From: Chlorobiota bacterium
Lineage (GTDB): Bacteria > Bacteroidota > Bacteroidia > Bacteroidales > JAADGE01
Direction: 5' to 3'
Length of the DNA stretch: 17,720 bases
Assembly: GCA_030592825.1 (NCBI GenBank)
Contig: JAUVIG010000028.1
Location: forward strand, 1 to 17,720
In this document: positions 1-7,282 of the stretch, one piece after another
Numbering within the stretch: the first letter of the stretch is position 1
Layout of the letters: each line of letters starts with the position of its first letter
The notes under the pieces: model-generated
Databases searched by the model: none
The model's input: only the letters and a program-made list of their open reading frames with translations
Told to the model about the DNA's origin: nothing
Made by a program: the position numbers and the translations under genes

Positions 1-46
1 AGTTTTGACAAATTTATTGGTAAAATATATTATCGGACTTGATTTT

Positions 47-274
47 ATGAAAGAAATAATTTCAGTCATTAAAGAATCCGGAATTAAGAATATTATTTTG
101 ATTGCAGTAACTTTTTCGGGATTATTTATAGGATACAGAATTCTTCATTTTTTAATGCGATTTAAACTTTTTAACAGAATTATTGCATATACATCCTTAA
201 CACATTACAAGTTTTGGCGTCGTTATAAATTAAATAAGCCAATAGTTCAGCAGAAAAGCAGAACAGATTTGTAA
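47..274 (+). CDS. Small single-pass membrane protein, function unknown (possibly the 3' end of a longer gene)
   Basis: The ORF ends in TAA at 272-274. From the ATG at 47 it gives 75 residues: a short N-terminal helix, one hydrophobic segment at about residues 15-33 (IILIAVTFSGLFIGYRILHF), and a basic, aromatic tail rich in K and R. That suggests a single membrane span with a cytoplasmic basic tail. I recognise no family. The frame stays open upstream to the window edge, with a TTG codon at position 5, so this could be the C-terminus of a longer protein. I chose the ATG because no TAnnTTTG box or other start signal supports the TTG. It lies directly upstream of the promoter for tRNA-Glu and rpsT and shares no obvious function with them. 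Moderate to low confidence. Confidence 0.4.
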   Translation: MKEIISVIKESGIKNIILIAVTFSGLFIGYRILHFLMRFKLFNRIIAYTSLTHYKFWRRYKLNKPIVQQKSRTDL

Positions 275-319
275 GTCGGATAAGGAATATTAAATTTATT
301 TAACATTTTTTTGAAAAAA

Positions 320-350
320 TTTGGCAATAAAAAATTTAATCTTACTTTTG
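320..350 (+). promoter_or_regulatory. Bacteroidota-type promoter for tRNA-Glu and rpsT
   Basis: TTTG at 320-323 and TACTTTTG at 343-350 match the Bacteroidota -33 (TTTG/TTG) and -7 (TAnnTTTG) elements, with a 19-nt spacer. The predicted transcript would start near 355, about 15 nt before the tRNA. No second TAnnTTTG box lies in the 25 nt between tRNA and rpsT, so this promoter probably serves both. Confidence 0.75.
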
Positions 351-370
351 CATCCGCTAATCAACAAAAC

Positions 371-442
371 GGTCCGTTCGTCTAGAGGCTAGGACGCCGG
401 GTTTTCATCCCGGTAACAGGGGTTCAATTCCCCTACGGACTG
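371..442 (+). tRNA. tRNA-Glu (anticodon UUC)
   Basis: The cloverleaf can be folded by eye. The acceptor GGTCCGT (371-377) pairs with ACGGACT (435-441) with one terminal G-U. The D-arm is GTCTAGAGGCTAGGAC. The anticodon stem CCGGG/CCCGG encloses the loop TTTTCAT with anticodon TTC. The T-arm is AGGGG-TTCAATT-CCCCT, and the discriminator base is G442. The 3' CCA is not encoded (CAA follows), so it would be added enzymatically. It decodes Glu codons and is probably co-transcribed with rpsT 25 nt downstream. Confidence 0.96.
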
Positions 443-467
443 CAAATTTTTTATTTAAAAAGATATA

Positions 468-722
468 ATGGCAACTCATCAATCTGCAAAAAAGAGAATC
501 AGACAAAACGAAAAAAGAAGATTGCGAAACAGATATTATGCTGTAACAACAAGAAATGCAATCAGAGATTTAAGAGCAAAAACTGATAAAAAAGAGGCGG
601 AAGAAATGTTGCCTGATATTTCAAGTATGCTTGACAAATTAGCAAGAAGAAATATTATTCATAAAAAGAAAGCATCGAATTTAAAGTCGAAATTAACAAA
701 GTTTACTACTACCTTATCATAA
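468..722 (+). CDS. rpsT: 30S ribosomal protein S20
   Basis: This 84-residue, very basic protein has the hallmark bS20 beginning MATHQSAKKRIRQNEKRR, followed by RNRYYAVTTRNAIRDLRA and a C-terminal lysine-rich helix (RRNIIHKKKASNLKSKL). bS20 is a three-helix bundle protein that binds 16S rRNA in the body of the small subunit early in assembly. Length is normal for the family. The start is ATG 25 nt after the tRNA-Glu discriminator base, with no strong Shine-Dalgarno sequence, as is usual in Bacteroidota. It appears to be transcribed from the promoter in front of the tRNA, so its mRNA 5' end would be created by tRNA 3' processing. A strong terminator follows 21 nt after the stop codon. Confidence 0.97.
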   Translation: MATHQSAKKRIRQNEKRRLRNRYYAVTTRNAIRDLRAKTDKKEAEEMLPDISSMLDKLARRNIIHKKKASNLKSKLTKFTTTLS

Positions 723-742
723 AAAAATATTAAAAGAATTAT

Positions 743-780
743 AAAAAGGTCTTTCCGGAAGGGAAGACCTTTTTTGTTTT
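743..780. terminator. Bidirectional intrinsic terminator between rpsT and the convergent nucleotidase gene
   Basis: Left arm 743-756 (AAAAAGGTCTTTCC), loop GGAA 757-760, right arm 761-774 (GGGAAGACCTTTTT), with one T-G wobble. T-rich sequence follows on the plus strand. On the minus strand the left-arm A run becomes TTTTTAT, so the same hairpin can stop the converging transcript. Confidence 0.9.
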
Positions 781-847
781 AGATTACAGAAAATATTTGT
801 TATTTGAAGTTCAACTTTGTCGAAGTTATGAGCTTTTGTAAAGTTTG

Positions 848-2644
848 CTATTCACTAATCTCCACCAAGCTTTCATCCCCCTTCTTATAAATATCCGGGA
901 TTACCGGTAATTTGTTTTTACCTTTTTTAAAGCTTTTCATAAATTCAATTATTGCAATCCACTCTTTGGCTTCTTGTATGCCGGCTTTGTTGGGGTCGAG
1001 GTCAATTAATTGGGTTTTCATATCGGTTATTGGATTTCCGTCTTTATCTTTCGGAATAACTTTAATTAATCCGTGGCTCATTTTTTTAATTTCACCGATA
1101 AAACTTAACAGATAGGTATTTGCAGTAATGCTGTACAGTTGTTTGTTCTTTTTTGAAAAATCCAATTCTTTTCCGTTCAATTCAATTTTTTGTACTTTTC
1201 GAAGCATGCCTTTATTCGGTTTAATGTATATTTTTAATCCTGATGTGTATAAATAAGCGCTGCCTCCTTTGGCTCTTGAGATAATTAATATTTCCATAAG
1301 TTTTTTAACTTCTTTTGCACTAATGTAAATTTTTGCCAAAGGATAACCGGGTATGTCGTCGTAACCTTTTCCGAGTGACATTACTCTGAAAATATCGGGA
1401 ACAGTGATAATTCCTCTTTTGCCTTTCAGAATGTTTTCCCGAATAGTTCCTGAAGTTACAAGACTGAAATCTGTATCAATACCGTTTTGTTTCAAATAAT
1501 ATTTATCGGCATCAGCAATAAAAGGTCCCAAATTGCTTTTCTTTAAATTCCTGTAATCAACGGTCAAATCAAAGTTTGTTTTGGCAACACGCATATCATA
1601 TCTTAATCCTGTTTTTGATAAATACTTTTGATTGATGAATTTTATTTGTTTTTTTATTTTATCATGGAAAAATACATCACCATCAATTTTGTCATCAACA
1701 GGTATAAGACGAAAATCAAATTTCGCTATCTTTCCGTTTTCAACTTTCAGTTTTATTTCTCCGACATCAGTAACATAACTTCCTGTTTGAACAATATAAG
1801 TATTATTAATTTTAATAGGTTTCGGTGTTTTAACATGTGTGTGTCCGCTGATAATTATATCAATTTCGGGAACTTTTTCAGCTAAATCAATATCTTCGCC
1901 AATGTACGATTTGCCGTCTTCGGAAGGAATAATACCGCTGTGAGACAAGCAGATAATAATATCAACTTGTTTTTCATTTTTAAGATAATTTGCAATTTTT
2001 TTAGCTGACTTATCATATTTTTCAAAACTAACAGGCTTGCTTGCAGGTGCAACATCTGCTGCATCAATACCCATTAATCCGATTATGCCGATATTCAGAC
2101 CGTTTTTGTTAATAATTATGTGAGGAAGAATATTGCCGTTTTTATACAATTTTTCCAAACCGTCATCAGCTTTCGAATCTTTATTAAAAATTATATTAGA
2201 AGCAACAATTGTAGGATATCCGCCTTTTTCCTTTGCCGCATACAGGATTTTGCTTAATGCTTCAGGTCCGAAATCAAATTCGTGATTGCCGAGAGTTATA
2301 ACATCATAACACATCTCTTTCATTAAATTAAGTTGAAAGCCTGTTTCTTCTTCAGCTACATGAAATAAACTTCCCATTAAGAAATCGCCTGCATCTACAA
2401 TCAGTGTTGCATCTTCGTTTTTTTCTTTTGCTTCTGCAAGAATTGTTGCAAGCCGTGCAAAACCGCCTAATGTATTATCATTGTCTGTTATCAGGGGGCT
2501 GTATTCACTTTCAGGTCCGTAACCTGTCAACATTGAATGTATATCGTTAGTATGCAAAATGGTCAACTCTTGAGCAAATGATGTGAGTACAGTTAATAAT
2601 AAAGTAATTGTAATCAGTAATCGAAAAGTGATTCCGGTTTTCAT
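848..2644 (-). CDS. Secreted UshA-like bifunctional 5'-nucleotidase/metallophosphatase
   Basis: A 598-residue protein with a signal peptide (MKTGITFRLLITITLLL...SFAQ, cut near residue 25) that should act in the periplasm or at the outer surface. It has the two-domain layout of 5'-nucleotidases. The N-terminal calcineurin-like metallophosphoesterase shows LHTNDIHS (metal ligands Asp34, His36), DAGDFLMGS (Asp87), LGNHEFDFG (Asn120, His121) and SGHTHVKTP (His268, His270). The C-terminal nucleotide-binding domain shows TSGTIRENILKG and a DIF...LGKGYDDIPGYPL segment. Known members remove phosphate from nucleotides or split UDP-sugars or 2',3'-cyclic nucleotides; which substrate applies here cannot be read from sequence. 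An in-frame ATG at 2680 would add 12 residues before the signal peptide. I prefer 2644 because a promoter-like box overlaps 2680 and because the peptide then begins MKTG. It is convergent with rpsT. Confidence 0.9.
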   Translation of the reverse strand: MKTGITFRLLITITLLLTVLTSFAQELTILHTNDIHSMLTGYGPESEYSPLITDNDNTLGGFARLATILAEAKEKNEDATLIVDAGDFLMGSLFHVAEEETGFQLNLMKEMCYDVITLGNHEFDFGPEALSKILYAAKEKGGYPTIVASNIIFNKDSKADDGLEKLYKNGNILPHIIINKNGLNIGIIGLMGIDAADVAPASKPVSFEKYDKSAKKIANYLKNEKQVDIIICLSHSGIIPSEDGKSYIGEDIDLAEKVPEIDIIISGHTHVKTPKPIKINNTYIVQTGSYVTDVGEIKLKVENGKIAKFDFRLIPVDDKIDGDVFFHDKIKKQIKFINQKYLSKTGLRYDMRVAKTNFDLTVDYRNLKKSNLGPFIADADKYYLKQNGIDTDFSLVTSGTIRENILKGKRGIITVPDIFRVMSLGKGYDDIPGYPLAKIYISAKEVKKLMEILIISRAKGGSAYLYTSGLKIYIKPNKGMLRKVQKIELNGKELDFSKKNKQLYSITANTYLLSFIGEIKKMSHGLIKVIPKDKDGNPITDMKTQLIDLDPNKAGIQEAKEWIAIIEFMKSFKKGKNKLPVIPDIYKKGDESLVEISE

Positions 2645-2950
2645 TTTAATTGTTTTTTTTAGATGAAAAATATAATACAATATTAATACATAAGACCGAA
2701 AATGACAAAGTTTGCATCGAATTTATTTCGGTGTTTAAATAAAATTAATATTTATTAACATAAGTATAAGATAATATTGTTGTGATTTTACGTTATAGCT
2801 TAAATATTTGCTTATAAAAAAAGATATACTTTAACACCAAAGGTTCTGATTCAATATTAATTTATTTTATCATTATTAAAAAGAATGTAGAAATAGATCT
2901 AAATTATTTTTTCGATAAAATATCAGCAGAGCTTAAATAAAAATAAAAAG
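2645..2950. other. AT-rich divergent intergenic region
   Basis: 306 bp between the minus-strand nucleotidase and the plus-strand TonB-dependent receptor. It contains a promoter candidate for the nucleotidase (2678-2709). I found no full TAnnTTTG box with a matching -33 element facing the receptor, no small ORF with coding character, and no clear hairpin or repeat. Confidence 0.6.
2678..2709 (-). promoter_or_regulatory. Candidate promoter of the nucleotidase gene
   Basis: Read on the minus strand, TTTG (2709-2706) is followed after 20 nt by TAATATTG (2685-2678), one mismatch from TAnnTTTG. The start site would fall near 2673, downstream of the alternative ATG at 2680, which supports translation from 2644. 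Confidence 0.45.
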
Positions 2951-5380
2951 ATGATGTTAAAGCAATTATTTTTCAGTGTATTCTTCAGTTTGATATTTGT
3001 GAATTCTTATTCGCAAGATTATACCGTAAACGGAACGGTTAAAGATAAAAAAACAAATGATCCTGTTATTGGTGCGGCAGTTTTTCAGTTATATCGAACA
3101 GATAACGGAACAGCAACTGATACAACAGGTTTCTTCAGTTTAGATTTTACTAAAAAGAAAGTATTAATAAAAGTTGCGTATATTGGTTATAAAGATACAA
3201 TTTTAGAGATGTCTTTAATTAGTGATACAACTCTGACTGTTTTCCTAAAGTCTGAAACAGAGATTGAAGAAGTTGAAATTGAAGATGATGAGATTTTTTG
3301 GAAACCGGATGATAAAGGTATTAAAGGATTATCAAAAGAAATAAAAGCGGAACTTGCTGATATTGAGGAAGATATTAAAGCAAAAGATATCATTATTCCT
3401 CTTATCTCAAAACATGAAAAACCCGGTAGTCTTAAAGATATATATTTAAGAAACGGACAAGGATATAATCAGGATTTAATATTTTTGGACGGTGCAAAAA
3501 TCTACAGATCAAATCTGATTTTTGATTTTCTCCCTTTTATTAATGATGAATCTATAAAAGATTTTGATCATTATTACGGTAATTATCCGGCAAGATTCAG
3601 CGGGCAAATGTCTTCAATATTGGATATTGCCGTAAAGAAAGGAAGTTTTAAAAAATATTCAGCTAATATTAACTTAAATTTTGCAGGTATGGGAATATCT
3701 GCAGAAGGGCCTGTATTATTTGACAAATCATCTTTTTTTATATCGGCAAGGAAAAGTTATTTTAATAATTCTTATTCAAAATTATTTATGACAGATAATA
3801 CTGCCGGAAATGAATATTGGGCACAACCGGCATTTTTTGATCTTAATTTTAAATACATACATAAATTAACAGAGAATGATAAAGTGTATTTGAGTTTTTT
3901 TACAAATAAAAATGATTTAAAAACAGAAATTCATGATGAACATGAAGATTCAATAGTTTATTCATATACAAAAAAAATGAATGACGGATATACAAATACA
4001 GCAATGACATTAAACATTGAACATGTTTTTTCGCCCGATTTGATTTTGGATGCTTCATTAATATTCTCACGTTATAATTTAAAACATACCATATCCGGTG
4101 ATTCTATGGGTTTGTTAAATTCTGATCGTGCATTTATCAACAGATACAATGCCGAATATATATCGGGAAATGAGGACTGTGTTTTGAAAATGTGTGTCAA
4201 TCATAATCCACATCCGGAACATCATCTGAAATTAGGCGGAAGCGTTGTTAATCATCATTTTCGCCCTGTAAAAGCAGAATTAACCATTAATGATTTTGAA
4301 CACTCAGTGAATATTGATACAAGTTGGAATGCAGAAGCGAGCAATGCTCAAGAATATATTGTTTATGCTGAAGATAATTTTTCTGTAAACGATGTTTTTT
4401 TTATAAATGCAGGTGTTCATTTTTCTGCTTTTAATTCAAACGGACAAGCTTTTTATTCAGTTCAACCCCGACTATATGCAGAGTACAAACTGTTTAAAGA
4501 CCTTTCGTTAAATGCTTCTTATGCAAATTATAAGCAATATATTCATTATTCGGCAAATCATTCAACCGGTTTGAGTTCTGATATTTTTATACCTGCAAGT
4601 TCTGATTTATTACCTGTTGTTACAAACAGATTTGCTGCAGGTGTTGATTTTAAATTGCCGTTTAATATTTTTGTTAAGGCTGATGCTTTTTATGATAATT
4701 CAGCAAATTTGCTTGAATATAAAGACGGATACGGATTTTTTGATTATCCCGGAACAAAAGTATTAGCAGGAATGAATTTATCCGAAAGAGTTGAGTCGGT
4801 AAAATCTAATTCATACGGTATCAGAGTTTTACTGAATAAAAGCTATAAAAATTTGAGGCTGAATATTGGTCATACCATAACAAATAACGACAGGCAATTC
4901 GTGAATATTAATTTTGATGAAACTTTTCAATACAGGTATAGTAACAGACATGATTTTAAATTGAACTTAAGTTATATCATAAGTGAGAATTTCAATATAT
5001 TTATGAATTGGATGTATCGTTCAGGAAATTATATTACCGTTAATAAACAATCGTATATTCCGTATAATTATAACAGCGGAACTCTCGAAACCGAAAATAA
5101 TAATATTACAATTTATACTTTGGACGGAGAGTTAACACAATCATTAGGTTTCAGAAATAATTATCAACTTCCTGCTTATCATCGACTTGATGTAGGTGCA
5201 AATTATAATATAGAAAATCACACTTTCGGTATTCATATTTATAATCTTTATAACAAAAGAAATCCGGATTTTATTGATTTTAAAAACAGTGTATTTTCAA
5301 ATTCCGGTAATGACAGTTTGATTAAATATTCTGTTATGCCTTTTTTCCCTACTGTAAGTTATTCTTACAGTTTCAAATAA
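2951..5380 (+). CDS. TonB-dependent outer-membrane receptor
   Basis: An 809-residue protein with a signal peptide (MMLKQLFFSVFFSLIFVNSYSQ). Residues about 24-105 form a carboxypeptidase-regulatory-like domain (VNGTVKDKKTNDPVIGAAVF ... DTTGFFSLDF ... VAYIGYKD), then comes an acidic linker (ETEIEEVEIEDDEIF). A degenerate plug lies around residues 150-235 (LRNGQGYNQDLIFLDGAKIY ... YPARFSGQMSSILDI), and the rest is a long beta-barrel ending in VSYSYSFK. The family imports large or scarce ligands across the outer membrane using TonB energy. No SusD partner, TonB or ExbBD gene adjoins it, and the ligand cannot be inferred. Its plug is shorter and less canonical than in SusC-type receptors. Two adjacent ATGs (2951 and 2954) are equally possible starts. 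The last bases of the gene form a perfect hairpin. Confidence 0.85.
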   Translation: MMLKQLFFSVFFSLIFVNSYSQDYTVNGTVKDKKTNDPVIGAAVFQLYRTDNGTATDTTGFFSLDFTKKKVLIKVAYIGYKDTILEMSLISDTTLTVFLKSETEIEEVEIEDDEIFWKPDDKGIKGLSKEIKAELADIEEDIKAKDIIIPLISKHEKPGSLKDIYLRNGQGYNQDLIFLDGAKIYRSNLIFDFLPFINDESIKDFDHYYGNYPARFSGQMSSILDIAVKKGSFKKYSANINLNFAGMGISAEGPVLFDKSSFFISARKSYFNNSYSKLFMTDNTAGNEYWAQPAFFDLNFKYIHKLTENDKVYLSFFTNKNDLKTEIHDEHEDSIVYSYTKKMNDGYTNTAMTLNIEHVFSPDLILDASLIFSRYNLKHTISGDSMGLLNSDRAFINRYNAEYISGNEDCVLKMCVNHNPHPEHHLKLGGSVVNHHFRPVKAELTINDFEHSVNIDTSWNAEASNAQEYIVYAEDNFSVNDVFFINAGVHFSAFNSNGQAFYSVQPRLYAEYKLFKDLSLNASYANYKQYIHYSANHSTGLSSDIFIPASSDLLPVVTNRFAAGVDFKLPFNIFVKADAFYDNSANLLEYKDGYGFFDYPGTKVLAGMNLSERVESVKSNSYGIRVLLNKSYKNLRLNIGHTITNNDRQFVNINFDETFQYRYSNRHDFKLNLSYIISENFNIFMNWMYRSGNYITVNKQSYIPYNYNSGTLETENNNITIYTLDGELTQSLGFRNNYQLPAYHRLDVGANYNIENHTFGIHIYNLYNKRNPDFIDFKNSVFSNSGNDSLIKYSVMPFFPTVSYSYSFK
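5351..5371 (+). terminator. Perfect 8-bp hairpin at the end of the receptor gene
   Basis: ACTGTAAG (5351-5358), loop TTATT, CTTACAGT (5364-5371). It lies inside the coding sequence, its right arm ending 6 nt before the stop codon. No U-tract follows, so it may protect the mRNA 3' end or help termination together with the next hairpin. Confidence 0.35.
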
Positions 5381-5381
5381 T

Positions 5382-5400
5382 TCTTGATTAGTCAAGATTT
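5382..5400 (+). terminator. Weak hairpin after the receptor stop codon
   Basis: TCTTGA (5382-5387), loop TTAG, TCAAGA (5392-5397), followed only by TTT. A 6-bp AT-rich stem makes this a weak intrinsic terminator candidate. Confidence 0.35.
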
Positions 5401-5458
5401 AACAGTATATTTACAACTATTCATACTCATTTTATTTTTAAATACATAATACTTTTTG

Positions 5459-5466
5459 TATTTTTG
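5459..5466 (+). promoter_or_regulatory. TAnnTTTG -7 box of the ATPase-nuclease gene
   Basis: TATTTTTG is an exact TAnnTTTG match 29 nt before the ATG at 5496. It lies inside a 19-nt sequence (5449-5467) that recurs exactly at 7241-7259. No clear -33 TTTG sits at the expected distance. A start near 5471 would exclude the upstream TTG codon at 5469 as initiator. Confidence 0.5.
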
Positions 5467-5495
5467 TATTGCTGATTAAATACTTGCATTATCTT

Positions 5496-7052
5496 ATGAA
5501 GAAATATTTCAATACAACCGGACCTTGCAACAACAAAGCACATTATATGGTACCTGTTTTGGAAAGGAACAGTGAGATTATGCCTTTAATTGAACAAGGA
5601 CATTATTTTGTTATACATGCTGCAAGGCAAACAGGAAAAACTACTTTGCTGAAAACACTTACAAATCATATAAACAGCAAGGACGATTATTATGCACTGT
5701 ATTGTTCACTTGAATCTGTGCAAGTCTTTACTGAACCGGAAAAAGGCATAAAGGAGATACTTAATAATCTGAAAAAGGTAATAAGATATTCAAAAATACC
5801 GAATAAAGAAAAATTTGCTGAAAATACAGAAAATGAAACTGCAAGTACTTTAATTAGTGTTGCCTTATCAGATTTTTGCATTATCCTTAAAAAACCCTTA
5901 ATTATCTTTTTTGATGAAATTGACGGTCTCGAAAACGGAACATTAGTTACATTCTTGCGTCAATTGAGAGACGGTTATATCAGCAGATACGAAATACCCT
6001 TTGTTTACAGTATTGCACTTGTCGGCTTGCGTGATGTGAGAGATTATAAAACAAAAATAAGAGAAGGCCGCAACACTCTTGGTTCTAAAAGTCCGTTTAA
6101 TATTGTAAGAGAATCTCTTACTTTAAAGAACTTTACATCAGAAGAAGTAACACATTTATATAAACAACATACCAATGCTTCAGAGCAAATATTTAAAAAG
6201 TCGGCAATTCAATATATTAATGAGCAATCATGCGGACACCCATGGCTTGTAAATGCTGTTGCATCAGAATGTATTGTAAAGTTATTAAAAAATGACTTTT
6301 CAAAACCCGTAACCAAAGAATCAGCAGAGCAAGCAATTCAAAATATCATCTTGCGAAGAGACACACATATTGACAGTCTTATTGATAAACTAAAAGAAGA
6401 TAGAGTTCGAAAAATAATCGAACCGGTTATTTTAACAACTGAAAAATCTTATATAAATTATAACAGTGATGATTTGCAATATTGCATTGACTTGGGTTTA
6501 ATAAAAAAAGAAAAAAGTTTATTGAAACCTGCAAATCCTATATATACCGAAGTAATTATCAGAGAACTTTCACATAATACACAGTCGCATTTTGAAACTG
6601 ATATTAATAATGTATGGATAAATAATTCAGGTGAAATTGATATGGAAGCTTTGCTTAAAGCATTTCAACAATTTTGGCGTGAAAACAGCGATATTTGGAT
6701 AGAAAAATATCAATACAAAGAAGCTGCTCCGCATCTTATCTTACAGGCATTTTTGCAAAGAATTATTAACGGCGGAGGTGATATTTTACGAGAATATTCT
6801 TACGGCAGAAAACGAATAGATTTATATGTCAGATACGGCAAAAACAAATACCCTCTTGAATTGAAACTGCATTACGGCAAAAAAACCAAAGCCGACGGTT
6901 TAACACAACTTGCCGAATACATGGACGGATACGGTGAAAAAACAGGCTGGCTTATTATTTTTGACAGAGACGAAAACAAAACTTGGGAACAAAAAATTTA
7001 TTGGGAAACAGAAAAATACCAAGATAAAATTATTCATATTGTTGGCTGTTAA
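5496..7052 (+). CDS. AAA-type ATPase with C-terminal PD-(D/E)XK nuclease-like domain
   Basis: 518 residues from ATG 5496. The N-terminal signature MKKYFNTTGPCNNKAHYMVP is shared by a recognisable group of AAA-type ATPases. Walker A is AARQTGKTT (Lys48, Thr49) and Walker B is IIFFDEIDG (Asp140, Glu141). GHPWLVNAVASEC near residue 250 resembles the small helical lid region. The last 110 residues look like a PD-(D/E)XK fold: RIDLYV (Asp442), then PLELKL (Glu455, Lys457), then Gln471 in GLTQLAEYMDGYG. This layout suggests an ATP-driven DNA-acting or regulatory protein, but the family's role is not known to me. It is soluble, with no signal peptide. It stands alone with its own promoter-like box and is flanked by exact 19-nt copies, which could mean it is an accessory gene. 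An upstream TTG at 5469 would add nine residues; I judge that unlikely. Confidence 0.8.
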   Translation: MKKYFNTTGPCNNKAHYMVPVLERNSEIMPLIEQGHYFVIHAARQTGKTTLLKTLTNHINSKDDYYALYCSLESVQVFTEPEKGIKEILNNLKKVIRYSKIPNKEKFAENTENETASTLISVALSDFCIILKKPLIIFFDEIDGLENGTLVTFLRQLRDGYISRYEIPFVYSIALVGLRDVRDYKTKIREGRNTLGSKSPFNIVRESLTLKNFTSEEVTHLYKQHTNASEQIFKKSAIQYINEQSCGHPWLVNAVASECIVKLLKNDFSKPVTKESAEQAIQNIILRRDTHIDSLIDKLKEDRVRKIIEPVILTTEKSYINYNSDDLQYCIDLGLIKKEKSLLKPANPIYTEVIIRELSHNTQSHFETDINNVWINNSGEIDMEALLKAFQQFWRENSDIWIEKYQYKEAAPHLILQAFLQRIINGGGDILREYSYGRKRIDLYVRYGKNKYPLELKLHYGKKTKADGLTQLAEYMDGYGEKTGWLIIFDRDENKTWEQKIYWETEKYQDKIIHIVGC

Positions 7053-7105
7053 TGAACTCATTTCATTCGCTTATCACTTTTTTTTCATTAAATTCATTTA
7101 TACCT

Positions 7106-7142
7106 ACTGCGAACTATGGACTGTGGACTGCAACCTGCAACC
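7106..7142 (+). repeat. Degenerate 7-nt tandem repeat (five units)
   Basis: Five consecutive heptamers read ACTGCGA, ACTATGG, ACTGTGG, ACTGCAA, CCTGCAA, then CC. The shared core is roughly ACTGNNN. It is clearly richer in G and C than the surrounding intergenic DNA and lies 54 nt after the ATPase stop codon. Confidence 0.65.
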
Positions 7143-7217
7143 AAAATTCCCTAATCTCAATCTTCTTCAATCTCCTGCACAATTAAAACAATTTCCTTAA
7201 TAATTGCAACTATTCTT

Positions 7218-7251
7218 ACAAAAAGTATGTATTAATTCATATACTTTTTGT
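7218..7251. promoter_or_regulatory. Perfect 11-bp dyad overlapping the cargo-gene promoter
   Basis: ACAAAAAGTAT (7218-7228) and ATACTTTTTGT (7241-7251) are exact reverse complements separated by 12 nt. The right arm runs into the -7 box of the next gene. It could be an operator-like site, or a weak AT-rich terminator hairpin for the ATPase gene. Confidence 0.45.
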
Positions 7252-7258
7252 ATTTTTG
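7251..7258 (+). promoter_or_regulatory. TAnnTTTG -7 box of the T9SS cargo gene
   Basis: TATTTTTG is an exact match 24 nt before the ATG at 7283, within the 19-nt sequence (7241-7259) shared with 5449-7267 minus 1800, that is 5449-5467. The TTG codon at 7256 is part of this box and so is unlikely to be a translation start. No convincing -33 element is visible. Confidence 0.55.
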
Positions 7259-7282
7259 TTAAAACAAGCTAAACTTATTATT

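Noticed and set aside
785..847. Small inverted repeats (AACTT/AAGTT) after the rpsT terminator
   Set aside because: Only 5-bp AT-rich stems; the strong hairpin at 743-780 already explains termination on both strands.
6910..7200. 96-codon plus-strand frame across the ATPase gene end
   Set aside because: Its first half is an out-of-frame reading of the nuclease-like domain and its second half reads through the heptad repeat and AT-rich spacer.
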